Shown piece after piece: positions 7,872 to 17,758 of a stretch of DNA of 64,000 nt. Each line of letters opens with the position of its first letter. The stretch's first letter is position 1. The stretch comes from Ignavibacteria bacterium (lineage in GTDB: Bacteria; Bacteroidota; Ignavibacteria; Ignavibacteriales; Melioribacteraceae): the NCBI GenBank assembly GCA_016873835.1, contig VGVY01000002.1:41267-105266 (forward strand), read 5' to 3'. The notes beneath the pieces are model-generated. The model was not told where the DNA came from. It ran no database searches and saw nothing but the letters and a program-made list of their open reading frames with translations. A program made the translations under genes and the position numbers.

Positions 7872-10800
7872 ATGACAAACAATGTAAAAATAGGTGTTTA
7901 TATCTGTCATTGTGGTGTTAACATTTCTCAAACTGTACGAGTTGATGAAGTTGCCAATTTGCTAAGCGGAAAACAAAATGTTAAGGTTTCTAAATCTTAC
8001 AAGTTTATGTGTTCAGATCCAGGTCAGCAGATTGTTGAAACCGATATTAAAGAACATGGATTGAATAGAGTAGTTGTTGCTGCATGTTCTCCTTTAATGC
8101 ATGAGCTAACATTCCGCAATGCATGCGAACGAGCCGGATTAAATCGCTATCTTTTTCAAATGGCAAATATTAGAGAGCATTGTGCTTGGGTGCATGACGA
8201 TATTGATAAAGCAACAATAAAAGCGACAGCACTTGTTAATGCTGCGGTTAAAAGAGTAACACATCAAGAACCGCTCACCCCGATGAAATCTAAAATTAAT
8301 CCAAATACACTTATTATCGGTGCTGGAATTGCTGGAATTCAAGCAGCTCTAGAAATTGCTGAATCTGGAAACAAAGTTTATCTCGTTGAAAAAGAATCAA
8401 CAATTGGCGGACAGATGGCAAAGTTTGATAAAACTTTTCCAACACTCGATTGCTCTGCATGTATTTTAACTCCCAAAATGGTTTCTGTTAGTCACCGCAA
8501 ACAAATTGAGTTATTAACATTATCCGATGTTGAAGATGTAAGCGGTTATATTGGAAATTTTAAAGTAAAAGTCCGTAATAAAGCAAGGTATGTTACAGAT
8601 AAATGCACTTCATGCGGAGAATGCACAAAACATTGTCCGGTTCATGTTCCAAATTGGTTTGATGAATTCACCCAGAATCGAACTGCAATTCATAAAGCGT
8701 TTCCCCAAGCTGTTCCTAATACATATATAATAGATAGACAACAAAGACCGCCATGTATTGAAGCTTGCCCTATAAGGCAAGAAGCGGCCGGATATGTTGC
8801 ATTAATTCGGGAAAAAAGATTTCACGAAGCAGCTCAGCTTATTCATAAAAGAAATCCTCTTGCAGTTGTTTGCGGAAGGGTTTGTTACCATCCTTGCGAA
8901 AGTGAATGTAATCGAGGTCATGTTGATAAACCATTAGCAATTCAGCAATTGAAAAGATTTGCAATCGATTGGGAAATGAATAATAATGGAAAGTTTGAAT
9001 CCCCCGTAATTGATAAGCATCGTCCGGAAAAAGTTGCTGTTATTGGTTCTGGTCCATCTGGATTAACATGCGCACATGATTTATCTCTCAAAGGTTTTAA
9101 AGTAACAGTATATGAACAGCATTCAATTCCAGGTGGTATGCTTGCAATTGGAATTCCAGAATACAGATTACCAAAAAAACTTCTTGCAATGGAAATCAAT
9201 TATTTCCGAGGAATGGGAATTCAATTTAAAACAAACATGAAACTTGGAAGCGATTTTACTATTGATGATTTATATAAAGAAGGATTTAAAGTTGTTTACA
9301 TTGCTATTGGTGCTCATGATAGTATAAAACTTGAAATTCCTAATGAACATGTAATAGGAATTTATTCTGGCGTTGAGTTTTTACGAAAAGTCAATATTGG
9401 TATTCTCATGGATCTAGGAAAACATGTCGCAGTAATTGGCGGCGGGAACACAGCAATTGATGCAGCAAGAACCGCACTTAGACTTGGTGCTAAAAAAGTC
9501 ACAATTCTTTATAGAAGAACAAAATTAGAAATGCCAGCTTCTCCGGAAGAGATTGAAGATGCAGAAGCTGAAGGAATTCATATTTCCTATTTAACTGCAC
9601 CTACCGAAGTAATAAGTGAAAATGAAAGCTTGAGAGGTCTTAAATGTATTCGTATGACACTTGGTGAACCAGATTCTTCTGGAAGAAGACGTCCGATTCC
9701 AATTCCAAATAGTGAACATGAATTAGAATTTGATTCTGTAATTGTTGCAGTTAGCCAGTCGCCTAATCTTATTGGTTTGAATGGAAAATCAAAACATAAA
9801 TTCACTATTACTAAATGGAACACTCTGCATGTTAATCCAGAAACACTTCAAACAAGCGAACCATCAATATTTGCTGGTGGTGATGTTGTTCTAGGACCAT
9901 CAACCATAATCGCATCAATGGGTCAAGGAAGGCGGGCCGCCGAATCAATTGAAAAATATTTGAACAAAGAACCACTAGATAATTTTACTACTCATATGGT
10001 TCGTCCGGAAGTTTTACGCGGTGAATCTTTTAGACCTCATAGTTATGCAAAAACTTATAAAGAAACAGAGAAGACTGAACGAGAAGCAGTTGGTAAATTA
10101 AATCCTTTAGCAAGAAAATATAATTTCGAAGAAGTTGAACTTGGTTTTACAGAGGAACAAGCAGTTAAAGAAGCATCGCGCTGTTTGAATTGCGGTGTCT
10201 GCGTTGAATGCCACGAATGTCAAAGAGTTTGTGAGCCTGGAGCCGTCAATTACGAAATGGAAGACAAAATAAAAGAGTTTGATGTTGGTCAAATAATAGT
10301 TGCTACTGGCTATGATGTTTTCGATGCGTCCAAACTTATTCCATATGGTTATGGAAAACTTAAAAATATTTTAAGCTCGCTCGAGTTTGAAAGAATGTTA
10401 TCATCAACCGGACCAACCGGTGGAAGAGTTCTTCTTGAAAACGGTAAGGAGCCAAGAGCAGTTGGGATAATTCATTGTGTCGGTTCGCGTGATTCTAATT
10501 TTAATAAATATTGTTCGAGAGTATGCTGCATGTATGCAATGAAATTCTCTCATTTGGTTAAAGACAGAACAAGTGCAGAAGTTTATCAATTCTATATCGA
10601 TATGCGTGCATACGGAAAAGGCTATGAAGAATTTTATTCAAGAATTCTTGCTGAAGGGGTGAACGTAATTAGAGGAAAAGTTGCAGAGATAGTCGAACAA
10701 AAAGCAAATGATGGAGATAAATTCTTAGCTATTAAATGCGAAGACACATTGATCGGCAAGTTTAGAGAAATTCCAGTTGATATGGTAATACTTTGCAATG

Positions 10801-11273
10801 CACTTCAGCCAAGCAAAACAACAGAAAAAGTTGCGAAGATTTTAAGTCTTTCAAGAAGTCCTGATGGATTCCTATTAGAACGTCATCCAAAACTTGATCC
10901 GTTCTCAACTGTCAGCGATGGTATTTATCTTGCGGGATGCGCACAAGGTCCAAAAGATATTCCAGATACTGTTTCTCAAGCAAGTGCTGCTGCTGCACGT
11001 GCATTGGCAATAATATCAAAAGGCGAGGTTGATATTGATCCTATAAGAGCTGAAATAAATGAAAATTATTGTGCCGGCTGCAGAATGTGTAATAATTTAT
11101 GTCCGTACAGCGCAATTGAATTTCTTGAGGATAAAAAAGTTTCAGTTGTTAATGATGCACTTTGCAAAGGATGCGGAACTTGTGTTGCTGCTTGTCCGGC
11201 TGGTGCAATAACAGGTAAAGGATTTTCTGATGAACAAATCTATGCAGAGCTTGAAGGAATTTTAGAAGTGTAA
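7872..11273 (+). CDS. hdrA: HdrA flavoprotein with inserted GltD-like NAD(P)H oxidoreductase module
   Basis: A 1133-aa protein, far longer than a classical HdrA of about 650 aa. Residues 1-140 and 145-260 are HdrA N terminus, FAD fold (GAGIAGIQAA), TLDCSAC and a ferredoxin motif (CTSCGECTKHC). Roughly residues 290-770 resemble the glutamate synthase small subunit: CIEACP, CGRVCYHPCESECNRG, an FAD fold (IGSGPSGLTCAHDL), an NAD(P)H fold (IGGGNTAIDAARTA) and FAGGDVV. HdrA then resumes with CLNCGVCVECHEC and ends with two ferredoxin motifs (CAGCRMCNNLCP, CKGCGTCVAACP). The HdrA flavin bifurcates electrons in methanogens; the insert suggests a direct NAD(P)H branch within the same chain. The frame is continuous, so this is a true fusion rather than two genes. 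Confidence 0.92.
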   Translation: MTNNVKIGVYICHCGVNISQTVRVDEVANLLSGKQNVKVSKSYKFMCSDPGQQIVETDIKEHGLNRVVVAACSPLMHELTFRNACERAGLNRYLFQMANIREHCAWVHDDIDKATIKATALVNAAVKRVTHQEPLTPMKSKINPNTLIIGAGIAGIQAALEIAESGNKVYLVEKESTIGGQMAKFDKTFPTLDCSACILTPKMVSVSHRKQIELLTLSDVEDVSGYIGNFKVKVRNKARYVTDKCTSCGECTKHCPVHVPNWFDEFTQNRTAIHKAFPQAVPNTYIIDRQQRPPCIEACPIRQEAAGYVALIREKRFHEAAQLIHKRNPLAVVCGRVCYHPCESECNRGHVDKPLAIQQLKRFAIDWEMNNNGKFESPVIDKHRPEKVAVIGSGPSGLTCAHDLSLKGFKVTVYEQHSIPGGMLAIGIPEYRLPKKLLAMEINYFRGMGIQFKTNMKLGSDFTIDDLYKEGFKVVYIAIGAHDSIKLEIPNEHVIGIYSGVEFLRKVNIGILMDLGKHVAVIGGGNTAIDAARTALRLGAKKVTILYRRTKLEMPASPEEIEDAEAEGIHISYLTAPTEVISENESLRGLKCIRMTLGEPDSSGRRRPIPIPNSEHELEFDSVIVAVSQSPNLIGLNGKSKHKFTITKWNTLHVNPETLQTSEPSIFAGGDVVLGPSTIIASMGQGRRAAESIEKYLNKEPLDNFTTHMVRPEVLRGESFRPHSYAKTYKETEKTEREAVGKLNPLARKYNFEEVELGFTEEQAVKEASRCLNCGVCVECHECQRVCEPGAVNYEMEDKIKEFDVGQIIVATGYDVFDASKLIPYGYGKLKNILSSLEFERMLSSTGPTGGRVLLENGKEPRAVGIIHCVGSRDSNFNKYCSRVCCMYAMKFSHLVKDRTSAEVYQFYIDMRAYGKGYEEFYSRILAEGVNVIRGKVAEIVEQKANDGDKFLAIKCEDTLIGKFREIPVDMVILCNALQPSKTTEKVAKILSLSRSPDGFLLERHPKLDPFSTVSDGIYLAGCAQGPKDIPDTVSQASAAAARALAIISKGEVDIDPIRAEINENYCAGCRMCNNLCPYSAIEFLEDKKVSVVNDALCKGCGTCVAACPAGAITGKGFSDEQIYAELEGILEV

Positions 11274-11291
11274 AATTATTTTGAGATAAAA

Positions 11292-11747
11292 ATGGAAACC
11301 AAACAAACATTAAAAAAAGAGATTAATCTTAAAGATGGCGTATTTGAACCAAAGATAGTTGGATTTTTGTGCAATTGGTGTTCATACTCCGGAGCTGATT
11401 TAGCTGGTGTTTCAAGGATAAAATCGGCGCCAAATGTTAGAATAATTCGGACAATGTGTTCGGGCAGAGTTGATCCATCATTTATAATAAAAGCATTTGA
11501 GCTTGGCGCAGATGGTGTTTTGATTGCCGGATGCCACTTTGGAGATTGTCATTATCTTGAAGGAAATTTTAAAACTATGCGCCGAATAGAAATGATGAAA
11601 CTTGTACTAAAGCAATTTGGAATTGATGCAAGAAGATTACGACTTGAATGGATCTCTGCATCTGAAGCAGAAAAATTTTCTAAAGTAACTTTTGAATTTA
11701 CTGAACAAATAAAAACTCTTGGTCCACTTAGATTAATAAAGAATTAA
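11292..11747 (+). CDS. mvhD: Hydrogenase delta subunit MvhD, [2Fe-2S] linker to HdrA
   Basis: A 151-aa protein of the MvhD/FlpD family that transfers electrons between the hydrogenase and HdrA. The cysteines appear as FLCNWCSYSGAD near the N terminus, TMCSGR and AGCHFGDCHY, the family pattern for a [2Fe-2S] cluster. Its place between hdrA and the small hydrogenase subunit gene is the standard order in Mvh-Hdr operons. Confidence 0.94.
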   Translation: METKQTLKKEINLKDGVFEPKIVGFLCNWCSYSGADLAGVSRIKSAPNVRIIRTMCSGRVDPSFIIKAFELGADGVLIAGCHFGDCHYLEGNFKTMRRIEMMKLVLKQFGIDARRLRLEWISASEAEKFSKVTFEFTEQIKTLGPLRLIKN

Positions 11748-11763
11748 ATGCCGGAGTAATAAA

Positions 11764-12750
11764 ATGGGCAAACCAAAATTAGCACTTTATTGGGCAGCAA
11801 GCTGCGGCGGCTGTGAAATTACTGTTGTTGATATTGAAGAAAAGATACTTGATGTTGCAGATTTTTTTGACATTGTATTCTGGCCTTGCATTATGGATTT
11901 TAAATATGAAGATGTTGAAGCAATGGAAGATGGAGAAATTGACATTACACTTTTCAATGGTGCAATCCGAACTTCAGAAAATGAACATCTTGCTAAATTG
12001 CTTAGAAAAAAATCGAAATTATTAATTGCATTTGGTTCTTGTGCTCACGATGGCTGTATTCCCGGTCTTGCAAATTTTTATGATAAGCAAAGTATCTTCG
12101 ATTACGTATATAAAGAGTCTCCTTCGGTTGAGGAGAGTTCTCAAGGAGTTTTTCCACAGACATCAACTAAAATGCCTGAAGGCGAAATAACTATTCCGGA
12201 ATTTTGGAATACTGTTAAAACTCTCGATCAAACTGTTGATGTTGATTATTACATTCCCGGGTGTCCACCGCAATCTTTTCAAGTAGCTGCAGTAATACTC
12301 GCAGTTATTGATATTTTGAAAACTGGTAAACCACTTCCTGACAAGGGTGCTATACTTGGTGCCGATAATAAAACTTGTTGTGATGAGTGCCCACGTGAAA
12401 GAAAAGAAAAAAAGATTAAAGAATTTTTCAGACCACATGAAATAATTCCCAAAGAAGATGAATGTCTTCTTGATCAAGGAATACTTTGCATAGGTCCGGC
12501 AACCAGAAGCGGTTGCGGTGCGCTTTGTGTTCAGGCTAATGTTCCGTGCAGAGGTTGTTATGGTGTTCCTCCAAATGTAAAGGATCAAGGTGCAAAAATG
12601 ATTTCCGCATTAAGTTCTGTTATCGATGCAACTTCGCCGGAGGAAGTTTCGAGAATAATAAATAAAATTGCTGATCCGCTCGGAACATTTTATAGATTCT
12701 CACTTGCAAGTTCAACATTTAAACGAGTTCAGTTTTCGGATAAGACATAA
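11764..12750 (+). CDS. mvhG: Group 3c [NiFe] hydrogenase small subunit MvhG
   Basis: Cytoplasmic small subunit of 328 aa with no Tat signal. It begins with ALYWAASCGGCEIT (Cys14 and Cys17 for the proximal cluster), then FGSCAHDGC and YIPGCPP, and later CCDECPRERKEKK, GILCIGPATRSGCGALC and PCRGCYG for the medial and distal clusters. These are typical of F420-non-reducing hydrogenases. A stretch of about 50 residues after GLANFYDK (around residues 105-150) is longer than I would expect and may be a lineage-specific loop. It is followed 30 bases later by the large subunit. Confidence 0.94.
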   Translation: MGKPKLALYWAASCGGCEITVVDIEEKILDVADFFDIVFWPCIMDFKYEDVEAMEDGEIDITLFNGAIRTSENEHLAKLLRKKSKLLIAFGSCAHDGCIPGLANFYDKQSIFDYVYKESPSVEESSQGVFPQTSTKMPEGEITIPEFWNTVKTLDQTVDVDYYIPGCPPQSFQVAAVILAVIDILKTGKPLPDKGAILGADNKTCCDECPRERKEKKIKEFFRPHEIIPKEDECLLDQGILCIGPATRSGCGALCVQANVPCRGCYGVPPNVKDQGAKMISALSSVIDATSPEEVSRIINKIADPLGTFYRFSLASSTFKRVQFSDKT

Positions 12751-12780
12751 ATACATTTTCAATTATAATGGAACTTAACA

Positions 12781-14259
12781 ATGAAGCATATAAAAATTGA
12801 CCCTATTACCCGCTTAGAAGGACACGGCAAGATTGATATATTTTTAAATGACGAAGGTGATGTTGAAAATTGCTACTTCGTTATACCTGAATTGAGAGGG
12901 TTTGAGAAGTTTGCGCAAGGTAGACCAGTTGAGGAGATGCCAAGAATAACAACAAGAATTTGCGGTGTTTGTCCGGAAGCACATCACATGGCATCTGCAA
13001 AAGCTTGCGATGCAGTTTATCATGTTAATATTCCTTCAGCAGCAAAAAAATTAAGGGAACTCCTTTATACAATTTTTTACACCGCAGATCATACAGTTCA
13101 TTTTTATGCTTTAGGCGGACCTGATTTTGTTGTTGGACCTGATGCACCAAAGGCTGAAAGAAATATTCTTGGATTGATCAACAAAGTTGGTTTAGAGGCC
13201 GGTAAAAAAGTTATTAAGTTGAGATCGCTTGCACAAAATATGATTCAAACTTTGGGAGGAAAAAAAATTCATCAAGTAACTTCACTTCCTGGTGGTGTTT
13301 CAAGAGGAATATCGGAAGAAGAGAGAGTTGCCTTTGCAAAAGATCTTGAGTACTTCGTAGAGTTTGGTAAGTTCACATTCCAAGTATTCAATGATATAGT
13401 TTTGAAAAATTCTGGTTACGTAGATTTGATTTTATCTGACACGTTTACTCAAAAAACATATTATATGGGGACGGTCGATGAAAATAATAAAACAAATTTT
13501 TATGATGGAAAAGTAAGAGTTGTTGATCCCGAGGGAAATGAGCATTGTAAATATGAGCCAAAAGATTATCTAAATTTTATTTCTGAGCACACAGAAAAAT
13601 GGAATTATCTAAAATATCCATATCTTAAAAAAATTGGCTGGAAAGGATTTGTTGATGGAATTGAGAGCGGAGTTTATCAAGCCACACCGCTGTCAAGAGT
13701 AAATGCCTCGGATGGAATGGCAACTCCATTAGCACAAGAAGAATATGAAAAATTTTATGAAACATTTACTGGAGATCGTTCCGGTAAAAAGCCAGTTCAT
13801 CATACACTTGCCACACACTGGGCAAGAGTAATTGAATTAATGTATGCTGCGGAAAGAGCAAATGAATTAATAAACGATCCCGAAATAACTTCTAAAGATA
13901 TTCGTACTATACCAACCGAAATTCCAACAGAAGGAGTTGGAATTGTTGAAGCCCCTCGCGGAACTTTAACTCATCATTATATTACAGACGAAAAAGGAAT
14001 TGTAAAAAAAGCAAACCTAATAGTTGGAACAACAAATAATCATGCGCCAATTTCAATGTCTATTAAGAAAGCTGCACAAGGTTTAATAAAAAGGGGGACA
14101 GAAGTAACAGATGCAACCCTCAATATGATTGAAATGGCATTCCGTGCATACGACCCATGTTTTGGATGTGCAACACATACTTTGCCAGGTCAAATGCCAT
14201 TACAAATAAAAATTTATAACAAGGAAGGATTACTACTTTCCGAGAATTCAAGGTTCTAA
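12781..14259 (+). CDS. mvhA: Group 3c [NiFe] hydrogenase large subunit MvhA
   Basis: Catalytic subunit of 492 aa. The L1 motif is RLEGHGKID then RICGVC (Cys61, Cys64), and the C-terminal motif DPCFGCATH has Cys460 and Cys463. The 26 residues after His466 would be removed by a maturation protease, probably the one encoded first in this operon. It is the last gene of the operon; a converging secreted-protease gene begins 40 bases further on and I see no clear hairpin between them. Confidence 0.95.
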   Translation: MKHIKIDPITRLEGHGKIDIFLNDEGDVENCYFVIPELRGFEKFAQGRPVEEMPRITTRICGVCPEAHHMASAKACDAVYHVNIPSAAKKLRELLYTIFYTADHTVHFYALGGPDFVVGPDAPKAERNILGLINKVGLEAGKKVIKLRSLAQNMIQTLGGKKIHQVTSLPGGVSRGISEEERVAFAKDLEYFVEFGKFTFQVFNDIVLKNSGYVDLILSDTFTQKTYYMGTVDENNKTNFYDGKVRVVDPEGNEHCKYEPKDYLNFISEHTEKWNYLKYPYLKKIGWKGFVDGIESGVYQATPLSRVNASDGMATPLAQEEYEKFYETFTGDRSGKKPVHHTLATHWARVIELMYAAERANELINDPEITSKDIRTIPTEIPTEGVGIVEAPRGTLTHHYITDEKGIVKKANLIVGTTNNHAPISMSIKKAAQGLIKRGTEVTDATLNMIEMAFRAYDPCFGCATHTLPGQMPLQIKIYNKEGLLLSENSRF

Positions 14260-14299
14260 AACATGGTTAGTAATTCGGGTCAGTTTTTACCAAAGTTTA

Positions 14300-17200
14300 T
14301 TAGGGCCAAATTCCATTCAATAGAAAATATAAAATCATAAAAGCATCATAAGCTTGAATTGTTCCATCTTGATTTGTGTCTGCAGCATACTGTTGACGGG
14401 TTGTAAGGTTTATTAATCCCACTGTATTTCTTAATACCAATGCGGCATCAATTCCATTTACTTCACCATTTTCATTAACATCACCTCTTGCAACTCCAAT
14501 AATATTAAAGAAATTTTCGCTAGCATCATTTGTAAAATTATCTAAATCGCTAATCCGAATTTTTGCTTGTGTGGAATTTAAATTTGGAATTAACCAGTTG
14601 TAAATTCCTGAACTTGCTTGAGTTGCATTAGAAATTATATTCCAGGTATTTCCATCGTTTGTTGTGTATTCTATTCTTGTACTAGTTATGTTTTCACTAG
14701 TCCAAGTTATAGAATTTGGAATTCCAGTAAGCCATGCCTCGCCGCCATTTGGAGAAGTTAAATTTAAGATTGGAATTGGACCAATTGTAAAAACTCCATT
14801 ACTAATATCATTTAATGAAGAATTAATTAAATCACTTATTTTCACTATTGCTTGAGTTGTTGGAATGTTTGGAATCATCCAATCGAACTTTTCAGTGGAT
14901 GCTTGGGTTGATTGTGACAAAACTTGCCAACTTGAGCCACTATTTGTTGAAAACTCAATTTTTATATTTTGGATGCCAACACTTGTCCATTTTATTTCTT
15001 GTGAAGAAGACCGCTGCCAAATTTCTCCGCCGTTTGGTTGAGTTAGTGTTAAGCTTGGAATTGGACTAATTGTAAAAGTATTATTGCTTAAATCATTTAC
15101 GCTGGAATCTGAAGTATCACTTATTCTCACTTTGGCTTGTGTTGTAAGAGAATTAGGAAGAGTCCAATCATATTTACCAGCAGACGCTGGTAAGGAATTG
15201 ATAATACTTATCCATGTTTGACCGTTATTAGTGGAGTACTCAATTTTTATGGTTGCCACATTAACGCTTATCCATTTTATTTCTTGCAGCGAACCTTCTT
15301 GCCAAATCTCACCACCATTTGGTTGGGATAGTGTCAAAGTCGGAATCAATTCAAAATTTACGGTAAGAGTTCTATTCGATAAAATTGTGAATGAATAATT
15401 TGAATTTGTTGATACTACATTTTGTCCCTCAGTCCAATTTACAAATCTATAACCATTGTTTGAAGTGGCAGTTAAATTGACTTGTGTTCCTTGAGAAAAA
15501 GAACCGCATCCAGAAGTTGTACCTCCTTGAATTGGGGATGATAAACAATTAATTGTAAATATTTGAGGTATAGTTGTGAATGACCAAATTTGTGACCAGT
15601 CACTTGTTCCATTTACAGCATTAGTTGCGTTTACTCTCCAGTAATAAGTTGAGTTATTAACAAGTCCGCTTAATTGATATTGGTTATTTACTAGATTATT
15701 AACATCGTAAATAGTGGAAGAAAAGTTTTGGTTTTGAGAAACTTGCAGTCTGTAATTTACATTCGTTCCAACTACTTTATTCCAGAAAAGCAGTGGGGAA
15801 AGCGAAATATTTGATGCAGCATTTTGAGGCGCACTTAGTAATGGTGCAGAAAGCGAAACGCTGCCAATACCATAAATCCATTTTATACCGTCAACTTCAA
15901 TACTAGTTAAATTTCTTTTTAATACACCGGAACTGCTGAATCCATACATAATTTTATAAGAATCAGAACCTCCATAAATATCCCGTAAATTTAACCAATG
16001 CCCAAATTCATGAAGTGCTATTGATTGAACATCATAATGAGAACCATCTTTACTCCAATAAAATGAATCATTAAAAACCATATCAACTTCTACAATAGCG
16101 TTGCCAACATACCAATAATAAGTTGTAGCCAAAGAACCAGATGTAGAACCCCACATAATTTCATTTATGTTATCAAACGTTGCATCAGTTAAATTAGTAA
16201 TTCCATTGTAATAGAATCCAAACTGAGCACCAGCACTAGACCAACTACTGGCGGCTGCAATTATTTCATCTCCTTCACCAATTAAATCAGTTGTGTTTTC
16301 ATTGATTCTTATTGGTATTCTTGCTGGATTAGTATTCCATTTAACATCACCGTAACTGAAAGTCACATTAAAATTATAACCAACACTTGTTCCAGTGCTT
16401 GTAGTTACTGAAACTGGTCCGCTTGAAGCGGAAGCTGGATAACCATCAATTATATCTATAGGAACAACACATTGAATGCTCGTATTAGACCATGCCACGT
16501 AATTTGTTGATTCTATTTTTGGCTGACCATAACGATAAAAAAATTCTACTTTGCTTGTTCCTCTTGTAACACCAAAATTATTTCCAGTAATTGTTATAGT
16601 AGAATTAGTTCCAGCAGAATTAGTTGAAGGAGAAATGTTGGTTATAGTGGGTAACCCGGAAACAGCTTCAATTGAAATATTTTTTGTGTATTCATTGTCA
16701 GTTTCGTTTAATTCAGAAATTAAATTTGTCGGATCAGCTACTATTTTGATTGAGTGGTTTCCATTTGATAATGGTTCGATTTGATAATCTGAAACATAAA
16801 CATAATAACCAGCCGATAGACCACTTGCAGTCCACTGTGCATATAATACATTATCAACATATAAATTGATATAAAATGTACTTGTTACATCTTCTATACC
16901 GAAATTAGCTAATGCCCAATCAACATATATTTTTTCAGTTTCCTTGATTGCCGCTGCGTCAGTATTTGTTCCAGTTACTATTGATGTAACAATTTCCGCA
17001 GACCAGCCAACCGGTTTATAAGGAGCTAAATTTGCATTGGATAGTGTAGAAGAAATTTTTTGTAAGTGACTACTTTTTATTTCAAGCTGCTCAATTTTTT
17101 TCGTGTTTAGCTCAAATGAGTCAATTCTTTTCTGTAATTCAATAGAATCTTCCGGAAGTGAAATATTTTCATTTATTGTTTTTTTTAGAAAAGAAATAAA

Positions 17201-17629
17201 GAGATCTGCTTTAAGATACTTTCCATTAAAAAAAATTCTGTTGTCATGAATATTAAATTTATCAATTGCCTTGAGTTCATTATTACCATTAGAATTATCA
17301 AGCAGCAGAATCAATTCCTGATTGTTTCTTACTGAAAATGAAGTAGATACAAATTCGGTAGTATCATTCACTGTTCCGCCGATAATTTCAAGGTTTATAC
17401 TTTTGGCATTAATAAATCCCTTTAATATATCTAATACCTCAAACTCTATAGAGGTATAGATGTGTTTTCCTTTTTCATTAATGATCCATCGTGAGTCCTG
17501 ACTGATTACTTTTGAGTGTAATATTAAATCAGATTCTTCGATAGAAGAAGAAATTGATTTTTCGAAATGATGCTGACTTAAAACAACATTAAATGAAACA
17601 AGAAGAATGAATAATAAATATTTGTACAT
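14300..17629 (-). CDS. Secreted multidomain metalloprotease ending in a dockerin
   Basis: A 1109-aa exported protein with a signal peptide (YLLFILLVSFNVVLS). After an N-terminal region of unknown fold come a CARDB-like domain (about 205-325), an IPT/TIG domain (about 330-425) and a zinc metalloprotease domain. The protease has HEFGHWLNLRD (His540, Glu541, His544, with Asp550 as probable third ligand) and a Met-turn near Met561, the metzincin pattern. An Fn3-like domain, an InlB-type B-repeat domain (GYRFVNWTEG) and three PNGGE-type Ig-like repeats follow. The last 61 residues hold two calcium-loop repeats (GDVNENGEVNGID, DTNQDGTIQAYD), a type I dockerin, with no T9SS tail. Substrate and any cohesin partner are unknown. 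Confidence 0.85.
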   Translation of the reverse strand: MYKYLLFILLVSFNVVLSQHHFEKSISSSIEESDLILHSKVISQDSRWIINEKGKHIYTSIEFEVLDILKGFINAKSINLEIIGGTVNDTTEFVSTSFSVRNNQELILLLDNSNGNNELKAIDKFNIHDNRIFFNGKYLKADLFISFLKKTINENISLPEDSIELQKRIDSFELNTKKIEQLEIKSSHLQKISSTLSNANLAPYKPVGWSAEIVTSIVTGTNTDAAAIKETEKIYVDWALANFGIEDVTSTFYINLYVDNVLYAQWTASGLSAGYYVYVSDYQIEPLSNGNHSIKIVADPTNLISELNETDNEYTKNISIEAVSGLPTITNISPSTNSAGTNSTITITGNNFGVTRGTSKVEFFYRYGQPKIESTNYVAWSNTSIQCVVPIDIIDGYPASASSGPVSVTTSTGTSVGYNFNVTFSYGDVKWNTNPARIPIRINENTTDLIGEGDEIIAAASSWSSAGAQFGFYYNGITNLTDATFDNINEIMWGSTSGSLATTYYWYVGNAIVEVDMVFNDSFYWSKDGSHYDVQSIALHEFGHWLNLRDIYGGSDSYKIMYGFSSSGVLKRNLTSIEVDGIKWIYGIGSVSLSAPLLSAPQNAASNISLSPLLFWNKVVGTNVNYRLQVSQNQNFSSTIYDVNNLVNNQYQLSGLVNNSTYYWRVNATNAVNGTSDWSQIWSFTTIPQIFTINCLSSPIQGGTTSGCGSFSQGTQVNLTATSNNGYRFVNWTEGQNVVSTNSNYSFTILSNRTLTVNFELIPTLTLSQPNGGEIWQEGSLQEIKWISVNVATIKIEYSTNNGQTWISIINSLPASAGKYDWTLPNSLTTQAKVRISDTSDSSVNDLSNNTFTISPIPSLTLTQPNGGEIWQRSSSQEIKWTSVGIQNIKIEFSTNSGSSWQVLSQSTQASTEKFDWMIPNIPTTQAIVKISDLINSSLNDISNGVFTIGPIPILNLTSPNGGEAWLTGIPNSITWTSENITSTRIEYTTNDGNTWNIISNATQASSGIYNWLIPNLNSTQAKIRISDLDNFTNDASENFFNIIGVARGDVNENGEVNGIDAALVLRNTVGLINLTTRQQYAADTNQDGTIQAYDAFMILYFLLNGIWP

Positions 17630-17758
17630 TCTTAGTTACTTTCTCAATTTATGTATGTCTGTACTTTAATTATAAAGATAATCTAGTGCAAAATTCAATA
17701 ATGAAATGATAGAAAGTAAAATAGGAAATGATAGTTGTTTATTTAAAATAATAAAGTA

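Noticed and set aside
7872..11273. Two separate genes (HdrA and GltD) joined by sequencing error
   Set aside because: The HdrA sequence resumes after the module without a frame change or an internal stop, so the module is a true insertion rather than an end-to-end read-through.
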